Assembly (NCBI RefSeq): GCF_900099835.1
Contig: NZ_FNKP01000002.1
Coordinates: 1,240,001-1,304,000 of the forward strand
DNA: 64,000 bases
Direction of reading: 5' to 3'
From: Paraburkholderia fungorum
Lineage (GTDB): Bacteria > Pseudomonadota > Gammaproteobacteria > Burkholderiales > Burkholderiaceae
Under the pieces are notes generated by a model. It was not told the DNA's origin. It made no database searches and was given only the letters and a program-made list of their open reading frames with translations. Positions 34,633-43,411 of this stretch are shown piece after piece. Both the position numbers and the translations under genes were made by a program. The number at the start of each line of letters is the position of its first letter. The stretch's first letter is position 1.

Positions 34633-35538
34633 CTATTCGAATACCGGTTCCGGGCGCAGTTCACGCGTGGCGATCCAGCAAAGGATCGATCCTGTGCAAA
34701 CCATGATTGCGCCCTTCCAGAAAGCAAATGGGAGCGGCGCATTCAGCAGTTTCGCCGCGAGCACGGACGACAAAACCGGAATCAGATAAGACGCGCCCGC
34801 GAGCACTGTCACGTTCCCATGCAGAATTCCGACATTCCACGCGGCGTAACCGAATCCGATCGCTGAGGCCGCAAGGAACAGGTAGATGACCGTGTGTGGA
34901 CTGAAGTCCATCGCGCCGCCGCCATTGATCGCGTACTTGATCCACAGCGCGGCGGCCGTCAGCATGAAAAACAGCGTCACGCCGTTGCTTCCCTTTGCAT
35001 GTCGCGCTGTGACGGTGCAATACCCCGCCCAGATTAAAGCGCCGGTAAAGGCCAAGCCGAAGCTCAGCGGATTCGCTTTGACGTTCGCCAGCATTTCCGC
35101 AACATCGAAGCCCTGGTCGCCTCCGAGAACCCAGCCAATTCCGATTAAGGAAAGGACAAATCCCGGAAAGATCAAAAGATTCGATCTCTGGCCGTTAAAG
35201 AGAATGGCGGCGATCAGCGTGAAAGTCGGCCAGAGATAATTGACCATACCGACTTCGACGGCCTGACGGCCGCTGTCGGCATAGCCGATCGAAAGCGACA
35301 GGCAAAGCTCGTACGTGACGAACAGCAGGCTGCCCCAGATCAGATAGGGACGCGGAAATTTTCTCAGATCGGGAAATCCGACCGTAAAGAACAGCATGAC
35401 GGACGCCACCGTGTAAATCATTGCGGCGCCCGCGGTCGCGCCGAGTCCTTCGCTGACACCGCGCATCAGACCGACGATAGAACTCCATAGGAGCACCGCA
35501 ACCAGGCCTATCAGCGTGGCCTTTTTTCCTTGGTCCAT
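34633..35538 (-). CDS. EamA/DMT-family exporter, YddG-like aromatic amino acid exporter
   Basis: A 301-residue inner-membrane protein with ten hydrophobic helices in two EamA repeats. Marks are KKATLIGLVAVLLWSSIVGLMRGVSEGLGATAGAA at the start, EVGMVNYLWPTFTLIAAILF near 95 and LAGASYLIPVLSSVLAAKLL near 247. Length and the NYLWPTFT block fit YddG, which exports aromatic amino acids and related drugs in enterobacteria. It stands alone. The ATG at 35538 follows a long run on the minus strand without a strong ribosome site. Confidence 0.85.
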   Translation of the reverse strand: MDQGKKATLIGLVAVLLWSSIVGLMRGVSEGLGATAGAAMIYTVASVMLFFTVGFPDLRKFPRPYLIWGSLLFVTYELCLSLSIGYADSGRQAVEVGMVNYLWPTFTLIAAILFNGQRSNLLIFPGFVLSLIGIGWVLGGDQGFDVAEMLANVKANPLSFGLAFTGALIWAGYCTVTARHAKGSNGVTLFFMLTAAALWIKYAINGGGAMDFSPHTVIYLFLAASAIGFGYAAWNVGILHGNVTVLAGASYLIPVLSSVLAAKLLNAPLPFAFWKGAIMVCTGSILCWIATRELRPEPVFE

Positions 35539-35760
35539 GGATATTGAAGATATTGAGTTAGTTGTTACGCGTGGCCGGACATGGGGTGTCGGCGATGCTG
35601 CGAGATGGAGTGAAAATGAAACGCCGGATTATCCCGCAATCCCGATCGTTTTGACTTCGAGATGTTGGTCGTGCGCGCAGACCGGCGCGTTGCGACTGCC
35701 AGCGCACACCGCGCGTTCACACGCATCAGCATCCGCATCCGCACAACTGCCACATTTCTG

Positions 35761-35783
35761 TATAATTGCGAACGATTCTCAAT
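35761..35783 (+). promoter_or_regulatory. TATAAT with overlapping Fur-like box
   Basis: A consensus TATAAT at 35761-35766 overlaps the 19-mer ATTGCGAACGATTCTCAAT at 35765-35783. Its inner 15-mer TGCGAACGATTCTCA matches 10 of 14 informative positions of the 7-1-7 Fur motif. This is where an iron repressor would block transcription of the small gene at 35822. The -35 is weak. Confidence 0.6.
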
Positions 35784-35821
35784 TGCGTTTGACCCGGCCA
35801 CGAGTCTCGGACCTCTGAACT

Positions 35822-36025
35822 ATGAAAACCTTTCTGTCCAACGATCTTATCGAGCGCTTCGGCTACGGCATGGCCGTCTACATCTCGGCGAAAATGTCGT
35901 CGATGCAGCGAAGCATCGACGCAATCAATGTCGAACGGAACGCGGCCGGTACGTCGCCGCTGAAGAGCATCCATATCGACGAGGTCGTCGGCGTGCTCCG
36001 CAGAAAGGGCAAATTGCCGGCCTGA
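35822..36025 (+). CDS. Small hypothetical protein behind a Fur-like box
   Basis: A 67-residue soluble protein with coding-type third-position G/C bias. It reads MKTFLSNDLIERFGYGMAVY, then a helical middle (SAKMSSMQRSIDAINVERN) and SIHIDEVVGVLRRKGKLPA. No cysteines or metal motifs; it is not Bfd or HemP, the usual small Fur-regulated proteins. Its promoter carries a Fur-like box and it lies 75 bp before nnrU on the same strand. The ribosome site is weak. I do not recognise the family; iron-dependent expression is an inference from the box. Confidence 0.6.
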   Translation: MKTFLSNDLIERFGYGMAVYISAKMSSMQRSIDAINVERNAAGTSPLKSIHIDEVVGVLRRKGKLPA

Positions 36026-36100
36026 GCCTGGACGGCGCACGGGGCACGTCACACGGGATTATCATGACTCTCCGTCGACGTTTGTCGCGAGGAGTCCACC

Positions 36101-36679
36101 GTGCCGGTACTGATTCTGGGGCTGCTGATATTCCTTGGCTTGCATTCGATCCGTATCTTCGCGGACGAGTGGCGTAAGGCGCTAATCGCGCGGATCGGAG
36201 ACAACGGCTGGAAATCGGCCTATTCGGTTCTGTCCATCATCGGCCTCGCGCTGGTCGTGTGGGGATACGGAATGGCGCGGCGCGAACCGGTCGTTCTGTG
36301 GACACCGCCGGCCTGGGCACCACACGTCGCAGCAGTCCTCACTCTCGCGGCATTTATTCTCTTTCCGGCTGCCTACGTGCCGGGGAATCACTTCAAGGCG
36401 ATATTCCGGCATCCGATGGTAGTCAGCGTGATGCCGTGGGCCGTCGCTCATCTGCTCGCGAACGGCACGCTGAACGCCGTCGTGCTGTTCGGCGCGTTTC
36501 TCGTTTGGGCGCTGGTCGATTACGCCGCCGCGCGACGGCGCGATCGCGTCGAACATATCGTTTATGCCGCCGGGACTCTCTCACGCGACGTGATTCCGGT
36601 GGTAATCGGCGTTGTCGCGTGGTTCGTGTTCGCGTTTTACATCCACGGATGGATGACCGGCGTGAAGCCGCTGGGGTGA
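36101..36679 (+). CDS. nnrU: NnrU family membrane protein
   Basis: A 192-residue membrane protein with six hydrophobic segments. It starts at GTG 36101, behind GAGGAGTCCACC. Family marks are GLHSIRIFADEWR near 13-25 (a His-Ser-x-Arg motif), GNHFKAIFRHPMVVSVMPWAVAHLLANG near 96-122, and DYAAARRRDRVEHIV. NnrU was named for nitric-oxide-linked denitrification genes, and related proteins are haem-O/NnrU-like isomerases; no nitrite or NO reductase genes are here, so its job in this strain is not clear. Confidence 0.88.
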   Translation: MPVLILGLLIFLGLHSIRIFADEWRKALIARIGDNGWKSAYSVLSIIGLALVVWGYGMARREPVVLWTPPAWAPHVAAVLTLAAFILFPAAYVPGNHFKAIFRHPMVVSVMPWAVAHLLANGTLNAVVLFGAFLVWALVDYAAARRRDRVEHIVYAAGTLSRDVIPVVIGVVAWFVFAFYIHGWMTGVKPLG

Positions 36680-36752
36680 AACGCAGCTCATCCATCGCGA
36701 CGCGCCGCCCTCCCCGTCAACGCGCCGCCGCGACCTGGCCGCCGCCCTACGC

Positions 36753-37919
36753 TTACGCCGACAACTTCTGCATCTCCGCAAACAGATCGGCCTTCCCTTC
36801 AAAGCCGATGCCGGGCAGATCGGGCATCGTGATATAGCCGTTTTCGACCTTCACGCCGTCGGGGAATCCGCCATACGGCTGGAACAGATCGGGATAGGAT
36901 TCGTTGCCGCCCAGTCCCAGACCCGCCGCGATATTCAGCGACATCTGGTGTCCGCCGTGCGGAATGCAACGGCTCGGCGACCACCCATGCTGACGCAACA
37001 TGTCGAGCGTCCGCAGATATTCGACCAGACCGTAGCTCAGCGCGCAGTCGAACTGCAGCCAGTCGCGATCCGCGCGCATGCCGCCGTAACGGATCAGATT
37101 GCGGGCGTCCTGCATCGAGAACAGGTTTTCGCCGGTTGCCATCGGCTTGTCGTAGTAATTGCGCAGCGTGGCCTGCAATTCGTAGTCGAGCGGATCGCCG
37201 GCCTCTTCGTACCAGAACAGATCGTATTGCGAGAGCGCCTTCGCATATTGAATCGCCGTGTCGAGATCGAAGCGGCCGTTCGCATCGACGGCCAGCTTCT
37301 GACCGTCGCCGAGCACGCTGAGGATCGAGTCGATGCGGCGCAGATCTTCGTCGAGCGACGCGCCGCCGATCTTCTTCTTCACGACCGTATAGCCGCGATC
37401 GATATAGCTGCGCATTTCGTCTTTCAGCTTGCCGTGGTCCTGGCCCGGATAGTAGTAGCCGCCCGCCGCGTACACGAAAATCTTGCGATCGGGCTCGCCG
37501 TTGCCATAACGGTCAGCGAGCAGCTGGAACAGCGGCTTGCCTTCGATCTTGGCAACCGCGTCCCACACGGCCATGTCGATCGTGCCGATGGCGACCGAGC
37601 GCTCTCCATGACCGCCGGGCTTCTCGTTCGTGAACATGGTCGCCCAGATCTTGTGCGGATCGAGGTTATCGCCTGCGTCGTTGACGAGGCTGGCAGGATC
37701 GGCTTCGAGAAGGCGCGGAATGAAGCGCTCGCGCATCAGCTTGCCCTGGCCGTAGCGGCCGTTGGAATTGAAGCCGTAACCGACCACCGGCTTGCCGTCG
37801 CGGATCACATCCGTCACCACGGCGACGAGACTCAGCGTCATCTTGCTGAAGTCGATATAGGCATTGCGGATCGGCGAGCTGATCGGAACGGTCTTTTCGC
37901 GGATTTCGACGATTCTCAT
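36753..37919 (-). CDS. tarD: D(-)-tartrate dehydratase (enolase superfamily)
   Basis: A 388-residue mandelate-racemase-fold dehydratase that converts D-tartrate to oxaloacetate. It follows the Bradyrhizobium japonicum TarD sequence along its full length as I recall it (one residue shorter), with catalytic Lys in VVKKKIGG (181-183), metal ligands Asp212 (VDANGR), Glu238 (WYEE) and Glu264 (TGEN), and catalytic His321 in CIPHGGHQMSLN. Blocks SSPIRNAYIDF and GYGFNSNGRYGQG are diagnostic. It is divergent from a LysR gene with an inverted repeat between them, which probably makes it tartrate-inducible. No tartrate transporter adjoins. Confidence 0.9.
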   Translation of the reverse strand: MRIVEIREKTVPISSPIRNAYIDFSKMTLSLVAVVTDVIRDGKPVVGYGFNSNGRYGQGKLMRERFIPRLLEADPASLVNDAGDNLDPHKIWATMFTNEKPGGHGERSVAIGTIDMAVWDAVAKIEGKPLFQLLADRYGNGEPDRKIFVYAAGGYYYPGQDHGKLKDEMRSYIDRGYTVVKKKIGGASLDEDLRRIDSILSVLGDGQKLAVDANGRFDLDTAIQYAKALSQYDLFWYEEAGDPLDYELQATLRNYYDKPMATGENLFSMQDARNLIRYGGMRADRDWLQFDCALSYGLVEYLRTLDMLRQHGWSPSRCIPHGGHQMSLNIAAGLGLGGNESYPDLFQPYGGFPDGVKVENGYITMPDLPGIGFEGKADLFAEMQKLSA

Positions 37920-38000
37920 GACGGTGTCTCCTGAGTGTTGAGCACGTTTTGCAGACTTGGGGCTGCGATGGACCGTAGCTTATCCGCGAAATGGCGGCCT

Positions 38001-38045
38001 ATAATTCGCCTCAATTCATATCACTTTTTACCTTTGGCGAATAAT
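38001..38045. promoter_or_regulatory. Inverted repeat in the tarD-lysR intergenic region
   Basis: ATAATTCGCC (38001-38010) and GGCGAATAAT (38036-38045) are inverted with one mismatch and a 25-bp spacer. The left arm overlaps a TATAAT (38000-38005). The right arm ends four bases before the LysR start. This fits an autoregulatory LysR site covering both promoters. Confidence 0.45.
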
Positions 38046-38048
38046 CGA

Positions 38049-39008
38049 ATGACTCTCGACGCCGGATCGGATTTCGAATTTTTCATTCTCCTCGCCCGGC
38101 TCAAGAGCATGTCGGGCGCGGCGCGCGCGCTTGATCTCACGCCGCCTGCGGCGACCAAGCGTCTGGGCCTGATCGAGCAGAAACTGGGTGTGCGCCTCGT
38201 CAACCGGACTACCCGCAGTGTCAGCCTGACGCCCGAGGGCGAGACCTATCTGCGCTACGCGACGCAAATCGTCGGTCAGGTCAGGCAGATGGAAGAAGAG
38301 ATATCTGGAGCACGGCCCGATCCCCAAGGGCTGTTGCGCGTCAATGCAACGCTCGGCTTCGGACGCACGACCATCGCGCCGCTGGTGTCGGAGTTCGCGA
38401 AGCGCTTTCCTCAAGTGGAAATCCAGTTCGAAGTGACCGATCGGCCCATCGATCTGGTCGCGGATGCGTTCGATCTGGCGATCCGTTTCGGCGAGCTTCC
38501 CGACAGCCGTCTGAGTGCGCGGCGGATCATGAGCAACCGGCGTTTCTTCTGCGCGTCGCCCCGATACCTGGAGCGGTTCGGCGTGCCGGAGCGCGTCGAG
38601 GATCTGGCGCGCCACCGTTGCATCGTGCATCGTCAGAACGATGAAGCGTATGGCGTATGGAGGTATCTGCAAGGCGACCGGATCGAGGCGCTGAAAGTCA
38701 AAGGCGCGCTGTCGAGCAACGATGGCGATATCGTGCTGCGCTGGGCGCTCGACGGACACGGCATCCTGATCCGCTCAGAATGGGATCTCGCGAAATATGT
38801 TCAGAGCGGCCGCTTGAAACTGGTGCTGCCGGAGACGCCGCTGCCGTCCGCCGATCTCTTTGTCTACTATCCGAGCCAGCGCAACCAGACCGCGCGTGCG
38901 CGGGCCTTCATCGACTTTCTGATCGACCACTTTCAGGCGCCGTTCGTGCCGGTCGAAACGGGCGCTCTGATCTACGCGCAGAAAAAGAAAGCGGCGAAGA
39001 AGACCTGA
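38049..39008 (+). CDS. LysR-family regulator, likely of the tartrate dehydratase gene
   Basis: A 319-residue LysR protein starting at ATG 38049. The helix-turn-helix covers 10-65 (SMSGAARALDLTPPAATKRLGLIEQKLGVRLVNRTTR), and the effector domain runs to the end (GLLRVNATLGFGRTTIAPLVSEFAKRFPQVEI at 96-127). The C-terminus is Lys-rich (QKKKAAKKT). A longer frame from 37935 has no site and would overlap the inverted repeat. Divergent from tarD, so its effector is presumably tartrate or a relative. Confidence 0.9.
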   Translation: MTLDAGSDFEFFILLARLKSMSGAARALDLTPPAATKRLGLIEQKLGVRLVNRTTRSVSLTPEGETYLRYATQIVGQVRQMEEEISGARPDPQGLLRVNATLGFGRTTIAPLVSEFAKRFPQVEIQFEVTDRPIDLVADAFDLAIRFGELPDSRLSARRIMSNRRFFCASPRYLERFGVPERVEDLARHRCIVHRQNDEAYGVWRYLQGDRIEALKVKGALSSNDGDIVLRWALDGHGILIRSEWDLAKYVQSGRLKLVLPETPLPSADLFVYYPSQRNQTARARAFIDFLIDHFQAPFVPVETGALIYAQKKKAAKKT

Positions 39009-39059
39009 GTTTGTTAAGCCCCTCAGGTCAGCTTCACCGCTCTGCCCGCTTTATCGAAC

Positions 39060-40067
39060 TTATCGAACCAGAAATCCGTAAGTCAAAGGGTCTCTGGAAT
39101 CGATGATCCAGTTGGCAAACCCGCAGACGAAAGCGTTGCCCTCCACCTCTGGAATGACCGCCTTGAATTCGCCGACGGTCGTCTCGCTCAGCACACGTCC
39201 CTTGAACACCGTGCCGATAATCGACTCGTTCACCAGCGTTTCGTCCTTCCCCAACTCCCCGCGCAGATAGAGTTGCGCGACGCGGCCGCCGGTGCCTGAA
39301 CCGGTCGGCGAACGATCCACCTCGCGGTCCGCGAAAACGCAGCAGTTGGCCTGCGTTGAACCCGCGTGCCGCGGCGCGTTCGCGATGATGGTGCCGTAAA
39401 TGTGGTTGATCTCAGGAATGTGCGGATGCTCGACCGGAAACGCCAGATTGGCCGCCGCCTTCACCTCCGCCCCAAAGCGGATCAGTTCCTCCACCGACGA
39501 CTCGCGCACTTCGAGCCCGTGCGGCTCGCCATCGGTATAGAAGTAGAACGCGCCGCCGAACGCGATGTCGCCGGTTACCTTGCCGAACGACGGCGTGTCG
39601 ACGGTCACGTCCCGCTTCCAGATGAACGACGGAACGTTGACGAAGCGCACGTTGCCGGCGTGCTCGCCGTCCCACTGCACGAACGCTTCGATGAACCCGC
39701 ACGGCGCGTCGATCCCGATGCGCGTCTCGGGAACCTCGCGCTGCACCCATCCCAACTCGACGGCCGCAGTCGACAGCGCGATCACACCGTGGCCGCAGTG
39801 ATCGCTATAGCCCTCGTTATGCAGAAAGATGATGCCGAAATCGGCGTTCGGGCTGACCGGCTCGGTCAGATAGCCGCCGTACATGTCCGCGTGGCCGCGC
39901 GGTTCGAACATCAGCGCGCGGCGGATGTCGTCGGCGTTCTCTCTCAGCCACGCGCGCCGCTTGACGATCGTGTCGCCCGGCAGCCTCGGCAAACCGCTCG
40001 TGACGATGCGGAACGCTTCGCCGCCGGTGTGAACTTCAACAGTCGAGATGGTGCGGGTAATTTTCAT
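39060..40067 (-). CDS. Trans-3-hydroxy-L-proline dehydratase (proline racemase family)
   Basis: A 335-residue proline-racemase-fold enzyme. The first catalytic position is Cys91 (SDHCGHGVIAL), but the second is Thr255 (RSPTGSGTGG), where racemases and epimerases have Cys. Cys/Thr is the pattern of trans-3-hydroxy-L-proline dehydratases, which give pyrroline-2-carboxylate. The next genes fit: a binding protein and an ornithine-cyclodeaminase-type pyrroline-2-carboxylate reductase. The order matches the Azospirillum LhpH-LhpI type of pathway. The start at 40067 is conventional. The alternative, a 4-hydroxyproline epimerase, is unlikely without the second Cys. Confidence 0.88.
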   Translation of the reverse strand: MKITRTISTVEVHTGGEAFRIVTSGLPRLPGDTIVKRRAWLRENADDIRRALMFEPRGHADMYGGYLTEPVSPNADFGIIFLHNEGYSDHCGHGVIALSTAAVELGWVQREVPETRIGIDAPCGFIEAFVQWDGEHAGNVRFVNVPSFIWKRDVTVDTPSFGKVTGDIAFGGAFYFYTDGEPHGLEVRESSVEELIRFGAEVKAAANLAFPVEHPHIPEINHIYGTIIANAPRHAGSTQANCCVFADREVDRSPTGSGTGGRVAQLYLRGELGKDETLVNESIIGTVFKGRVLSETTVGEFKAVIPEVEGNAFVCGFANWIIDSRDPLTYGFLVR

Positions 40068-40121
40068 GTTTGCTTCGGGAAGTCGAAGGACGGCTGCATC
40101 GAATGTGCGCTCCGTGGTCGC

Positions 40122-41243
40122 TTATTGGCCGTACGGAACCGGCAGGCCGCTTTTGATCACGTAGACCGTGGTCGGTGCGCCTTTCAGGTCGCCGTACTCG
40201 TCGAACGAATAGGTGCCGGCCACGCCCTTGTAGTTTTCCTTCGCCAGTTGGCCCATGAGTTTGGCTTTGTCGGTCGTCGTGCCCGCCTTCACCATCGCAT
40301 CGGCCAGCATCTTCACGCCGTCGTAATAGCTGACGGCGTAGACCTGCGTATCGGTGTTGTACGCGGCCTTGTATTTCTGCAGGAACTCGCGACCCGCCGC
40401 CGTTTTGTCGAGCGAGATGCCGCCTTGCGCGCAATACACGATGGACGCGGCATCGCCCGCCACCTTGCCCATGTCGGCCGAGCAGATGCCGTCGCCGCCG
40501 AGCAGCTTCGCGCGCAGGCCGCGCTGACGCATCTGTTTAGCCATCGGTGCGCCCTGTGCGGCGTAGCCACCGAAGAAAATCACGTCCGGGTTCTTCGCCT
40601 TGATCGTCGTCAGAATGCCGAGGAAATCGGTTGCCGACGAACTGGTGAATTCCTGATCGACGATCTGGATGCCGTTCGCCTTGGCTTCCTTGATGAACTG
40701 CTCGGCGACGCCTTGACCGTACGCCGTGCGGTCGTCGATCACCGCGGCCGTTTTGGCTTTCAGCGTCTTCGCCGCGAATTGACCCATCGTGCCGCCGAGC
40801 TGCTCGTCGCTCGCGCCGATCCGGAAAATGTTCTTGAAGCCCTGCTTGGTCAGCGCCGGATTGGATGCGACCGGCAGCATCGGCACGCCGCCGGTGCTGT
40901 ACACGCGCGACGCCGGAATCGCCACGCCCGAGTTATACGGCCCGACCACGGCGATCACGCCGCTGTCCACCAGCTTCTGCGCGACCTGCACGCCGACTTT
41001 CGGATCGGCCTGATCGTCCTGCGAATCGAGTTTGAAGGTGACTTTCTGACCCGCGACGCTCACGCCGGATTTATTCAGCTCGTCGATGGCGAGCCGCGCG
41101 CCGTTTTCGTTGTCTTTGCCATTGGGCGCCTGCGGGCCGGTGAGCGGCGCCGAGTGACCGATCGTGACGACGACCTGTGCATGGGCGGACAGGGTGAATC
41201 CGGTGGCCACCACGGCAGCCATGATTGTTGTGAGACGGCGCAT
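40122..41243 (-). CDS. Branched-chain amino acid-type ABC binding protein (LivJ/LivK family), orphan
   Basis: A 373-residue exported binding protein. The signal peptide MRRLTTIMAAVVATGFTLSA is cleaved after AHA; the mature protein opens QVVVTIGHSAPLTGPQAPNGKDNENGARLAIDELNKSG, the Peripla_BP_6 pattern. GGAG-TTCGT precedes ATG 41243. It lies between the hydroxyproline dehydratase and the reductase genes on the same strand, so it most likely binds a proline derivative. Neither permease nor ATPase genes are present in the window. Confidence 0.9.
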   Translation of the reverse strand: MRRLTTIMAAVVATGFTLSAHAQVVVTIGHSAPLTGPQAPNGKDNENGARLAIDELNKSGVSVAGQKVTFKLDSQDDQADPKVGVQVAQKLVDSGVIAVVGPYNSGVAIPASRVYSTGGVPMLPVASNPALTKQGFKNIFRIGASDEQLGGTMGQFAAKTLKAKTAAVIDDRTAYGQGVAEQFIKEAKANGIQIVDQEFTSSSATDFLGILTTIKAKNPDVIFFGGYAAQGAPMAKQMRQRGLRAKLLGGDGICSADMGKVAGDAASIVYCAQGGISLDKTAAGREFLQKYKAAYNTDTQVYAVSYYDGVKMLADAMVKAGTTTDKAKLMGQLAKENYKGVAGTYSFDEYGDLKGAPTTVYVIKSGLPVPYGQ

Positions 41244-41359
41244 ACGAACTCCAGGTAGACCAGGAAGGAACCCGACCATTGGGGTCGGGCCGGTGCACGG
41301 CATGACTTCGGTAAAGCAGACCACTGACTACTGACACTTCACGACCCACGGACCCACGA

Positions 41360-42283
41360 CTATCGACCGGCCAGGCCCTCGCGCGCGACGCGGCATGCAG
41401 CCAGATCCCACGCGGCGCAGCCGACGCTCTTGAAGAAAACCGGCGCATCGATTTCAAGCTCACCGGCGATGGCGTCGGCGAGCGCGGCAACGCTCTTCCA
41501 GTCGACGTTCGCCTGAATCAGGTCGCCCGCTTCATGCTTGGCGCCGACGGGGTCGTCCACGATCAGGAAGCTGCCGTCGATCGTCGTCTGAGCGACTTCG
41601 GCCGCGTCCGGCGTGAACGCGCCGACGCCGACCACCAGCCGTCCCGCGCGTGCAGGCTCCGAATAGACCGGTGATTTACTCGTCGTCAACGTGATGACGA
41701 CCTCGACGCTGGCGGGAATCGCGTCGCTGTCCAGCACGGCGAGATTCGGCGCGGTGGGCTGCATCCGCTCGACAAATGCCGCCGCCGCTTCGCGCGACCG
41801 GCTTTTCACGTACAGACGCGCGTCGGGAAAAATCGCCGCCAGTGCTTCGGCGTGATTGGCCGCCTGTTTGCCGGTGCCGATCAGGAGCACTTCGCGCGGA
41901 GCCGAGCCGTGCAGCGTCTGGATGCCGAGCACGGTGACGGCGGCGGTGCGGCATCCGGTGACCGTCGGGCCGTCCAGAACGAAGAGCATTTCACCTGTGT
42001 GCGCATCGCACGCAACGACCTGACCGTGAATGGTCGGCAGCCCGATTTTTCCGTTCGACCGGCATACGTTGACGAGTTTGTGGATGGCGATATCCGCTGC
42101 GCTCGCGGGCATCGACAGCATGAGGCCGCCCTCCTGCAGCGGGATCACCATGCGCTCCGGGCTGACGATTTTTCCCGCGCCATACTCGACGATGGTTTGC
42201 CGCAAACCCGCCACGAGCGACGGATAGTCCAGCAGATCGGCGGTCGCCTGGGCGTCGAAATTCCGGGTGATAACGGCAGTCAT
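41360..42283 (-). CDS. Ornithine cyclodeaminase-family delta-1-pyrroline-2-carboxylate reductase
   Basis: About 307 residues from ATG 42283 (a GTG at 42292 is also possible). It has the ornithine cyclodeaminase/mu-crystallin Rossmann pattern: PTIHGQVVACDAHTGEMLFVLDGPTVTGCRTAAVTVLGIQTL (about 82-125), LLIGTGKQAANHAEALAAI, and VITLTTSKSPVY with the GAFTPDAAE block. Proteins in this branch reduce pyrroline-2-carboxylate to L-proline. Beside a trans-3-hydroxyproline dehydratase, that assignment is strong: dehydratase gives pyrroline-2-carboxylate, this enzyme reduces it. Divergent from a GntR regulator. Confidence 0.86.
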   Translation of the reverse strand: MTAVITRNFDAQATADLLDYPSLVAGLRQTIVEYGAGKIVSPERMVIPLQEGGLMLSMPASAADIAIHKLVNVCRSNGKIGLPTIHGQVVACDAHTGEMLFVLDGPTVTGCRTAAVTVLGIQTLHGSAPREVLLIGTGKQAANHAEALAAIFPDARLYVKSRSREAAAAFVERMQPTAPNLAVLDSDAIPASVEVVITLTTSKSPVYSEPARAGRLVVGVGAFTPDAAEVAQTTIDGSFLIVDDPVGAKHEAGDLIQANVDWKSVAALADAIAGELEIDAPVFFKSVGCAAWDLAACRVAREGLAGR

Positions 42284-42459
42284 TCGGCTCACTTATAAAA
42301 AGGACGCTCACGACGTCGAGCAGGCACAACTGGAAAGAATTACGGCCAATCTACGAGGATGGCCGTTTGCTGTTTCAGACCACTCATCTCAAATTCTGGG
42401 CAAAATCTAAGCCAAAAAAATTCGATAAACAAGCCATTTTCAAAAATGTCTGCGTTATT

Positions 42460-42477
42460 TGGTTTAAAAAAGAACCA
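42460..42477. promoter_or_regulatory. Operator copy 1, TGGT-N10-ACCA, in the GntR-reductase intergenic region
   Basis: TGGTTTAAAAAAGAACCA. The 21-base context matches copy 2 at 16 positions, including TTTGGT and AAGAACCA. FadR-type GntR proteins bind TGGT/ACCA half-sites, usually with a shorter gap. Confidence 0.55.
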
Positions 42478-42581
42478 GTTTTGCATGTTAAGCGTACCGA
42501 TGCAGGCTACTATAGGACCAATTTTGTCGTTCCGGTTTCGTGACAAACCCTCGGTTGCGCGTCGTGACGACAGTCCGACTT

Positions 42582-42599
42582 TGGTATATTCAAGAACCA
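42582..42599. promoter_or_regulatory. Operator copy 2, TGGT-N10-ACCA, beside the GntR start
   Basis: TGGTATATTCAAGAACCA, 122 bp from copy 1 and ending 23 bp before the GntR ATG. The spacing is close to a whole number of helical turns (about 11.6), which would allow looping. The stretch 42293-42622 contains no gene. Confidence 0.55.
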
Positions 42600-42622
42600 C
42601 ATCCGACCTGCAGAAAGCGAAA

Positions 42623-43363
42623 ATGGCCTCCCCCCTCGGCGAATTCGAGAGCAACTTCCGTCCGTTGCAGATTTACGAGCAGGTCTCGGAGAAGATTCGC
42701 GCGGCAATCCGCGCCGGCGTATTTTTGCCGGATGCGCGTCTGCCGTCCGAACGGGAGCTGGCGGCGCGCTTCGGCGTCGGCAGACCGGCGGTGCGCGAAG
42801 CAATCGGCGCGCTGCAGAATGAAGGACTGGTCGTCACGCGGCGCAACTCGGGCACCTATGTCGCCGCCACGGCGGGGCAAATTCTCGCGTCCGCCGCGAC
42901 GGCGAACGTGGCCGAATCGGATGCATTCGACTTCAGCCCGTCAGCCACGTTAGACGTTCGGCTGATCCTCGAACCGGCGATTGCGCGACGGGCGGCGGCG
43001 CATAAAAAACGCGACCGCCTCGCCGAGCACTACCTCGCGCAAATGGAAACGCTGACCGATGTCGCCGATGCCGAGCAGCGGGCGTTGTGGAATAACAGCG
43101 ACCGGCTTTTTCATCGGCAGCTTGCGGTCATGACCGGCGACGCATTGCTCGCCAAGCTGGCTGAAGAGATTGCCGCGACGATGGACCAGTCGCTGTGGAA
43201 GCGACTCAAAGACGACGGCATTTACGACCCGACGCGAATCCGGCTGTATGTCGCGGAACATCGGCTGATCTACGAGGCGATCGTGACGGGCAATGCTGAC
43301 GCGGCGGCGTTCTATGTGGAGCAGCACATCCACCGGGTGCAGCGGGATATCGCGCCGCAATAG
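42623..43363 (+). CDS. GntR-family (FadR/FCD subfamily) regulator of the hydroxyproline genes
   Basis: A 246-residue regulator from ATG 42623. The winged helix (13-80) reads LQIYEQVSEKIRAAIRAGVF, then LPSERELAARFGVGRPAVREAIGALQNEGLVVTRR. An all-helical FCD domain follows, with the metal-site pattern ASP-R-L (LDVRLILEPAIARRAA) and His residues in LFHRQLA, AEHRLIYEAI and EQHIHRV. Divergent from the reductase gene with two matching operator copies between. Probably a repressor released by hydroxyproline or pyrroline-2-carboxylate. Confidence 0.9.
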   Translation: MASPLGEFESNFRPLQIYEQVSEKIRAAIRAGVFLPDARLPSERELAARFGVGRPAVREAIGALQNEGLVVTRRNSGTYVAATAGQILASAATANVAESDAFDFSPSATLDVRLILEPAIARRAAAHKKRDRLAEHYLAQMETLTDVADAEQRALWNNSDRLFHRQLAVMTGDALLAKLAEEIAATMDQSLWKRLKDDGIYDPTRIRLYVAEHRLIYEAIVTGNADAAAFYVEQHIHRVQRDIAPQ

Positions 43364-43411
43364 GCGCGGGAACAGGCATAAGAGCGCGCACGGGAGCAGG
43401 CACGGCGAACG

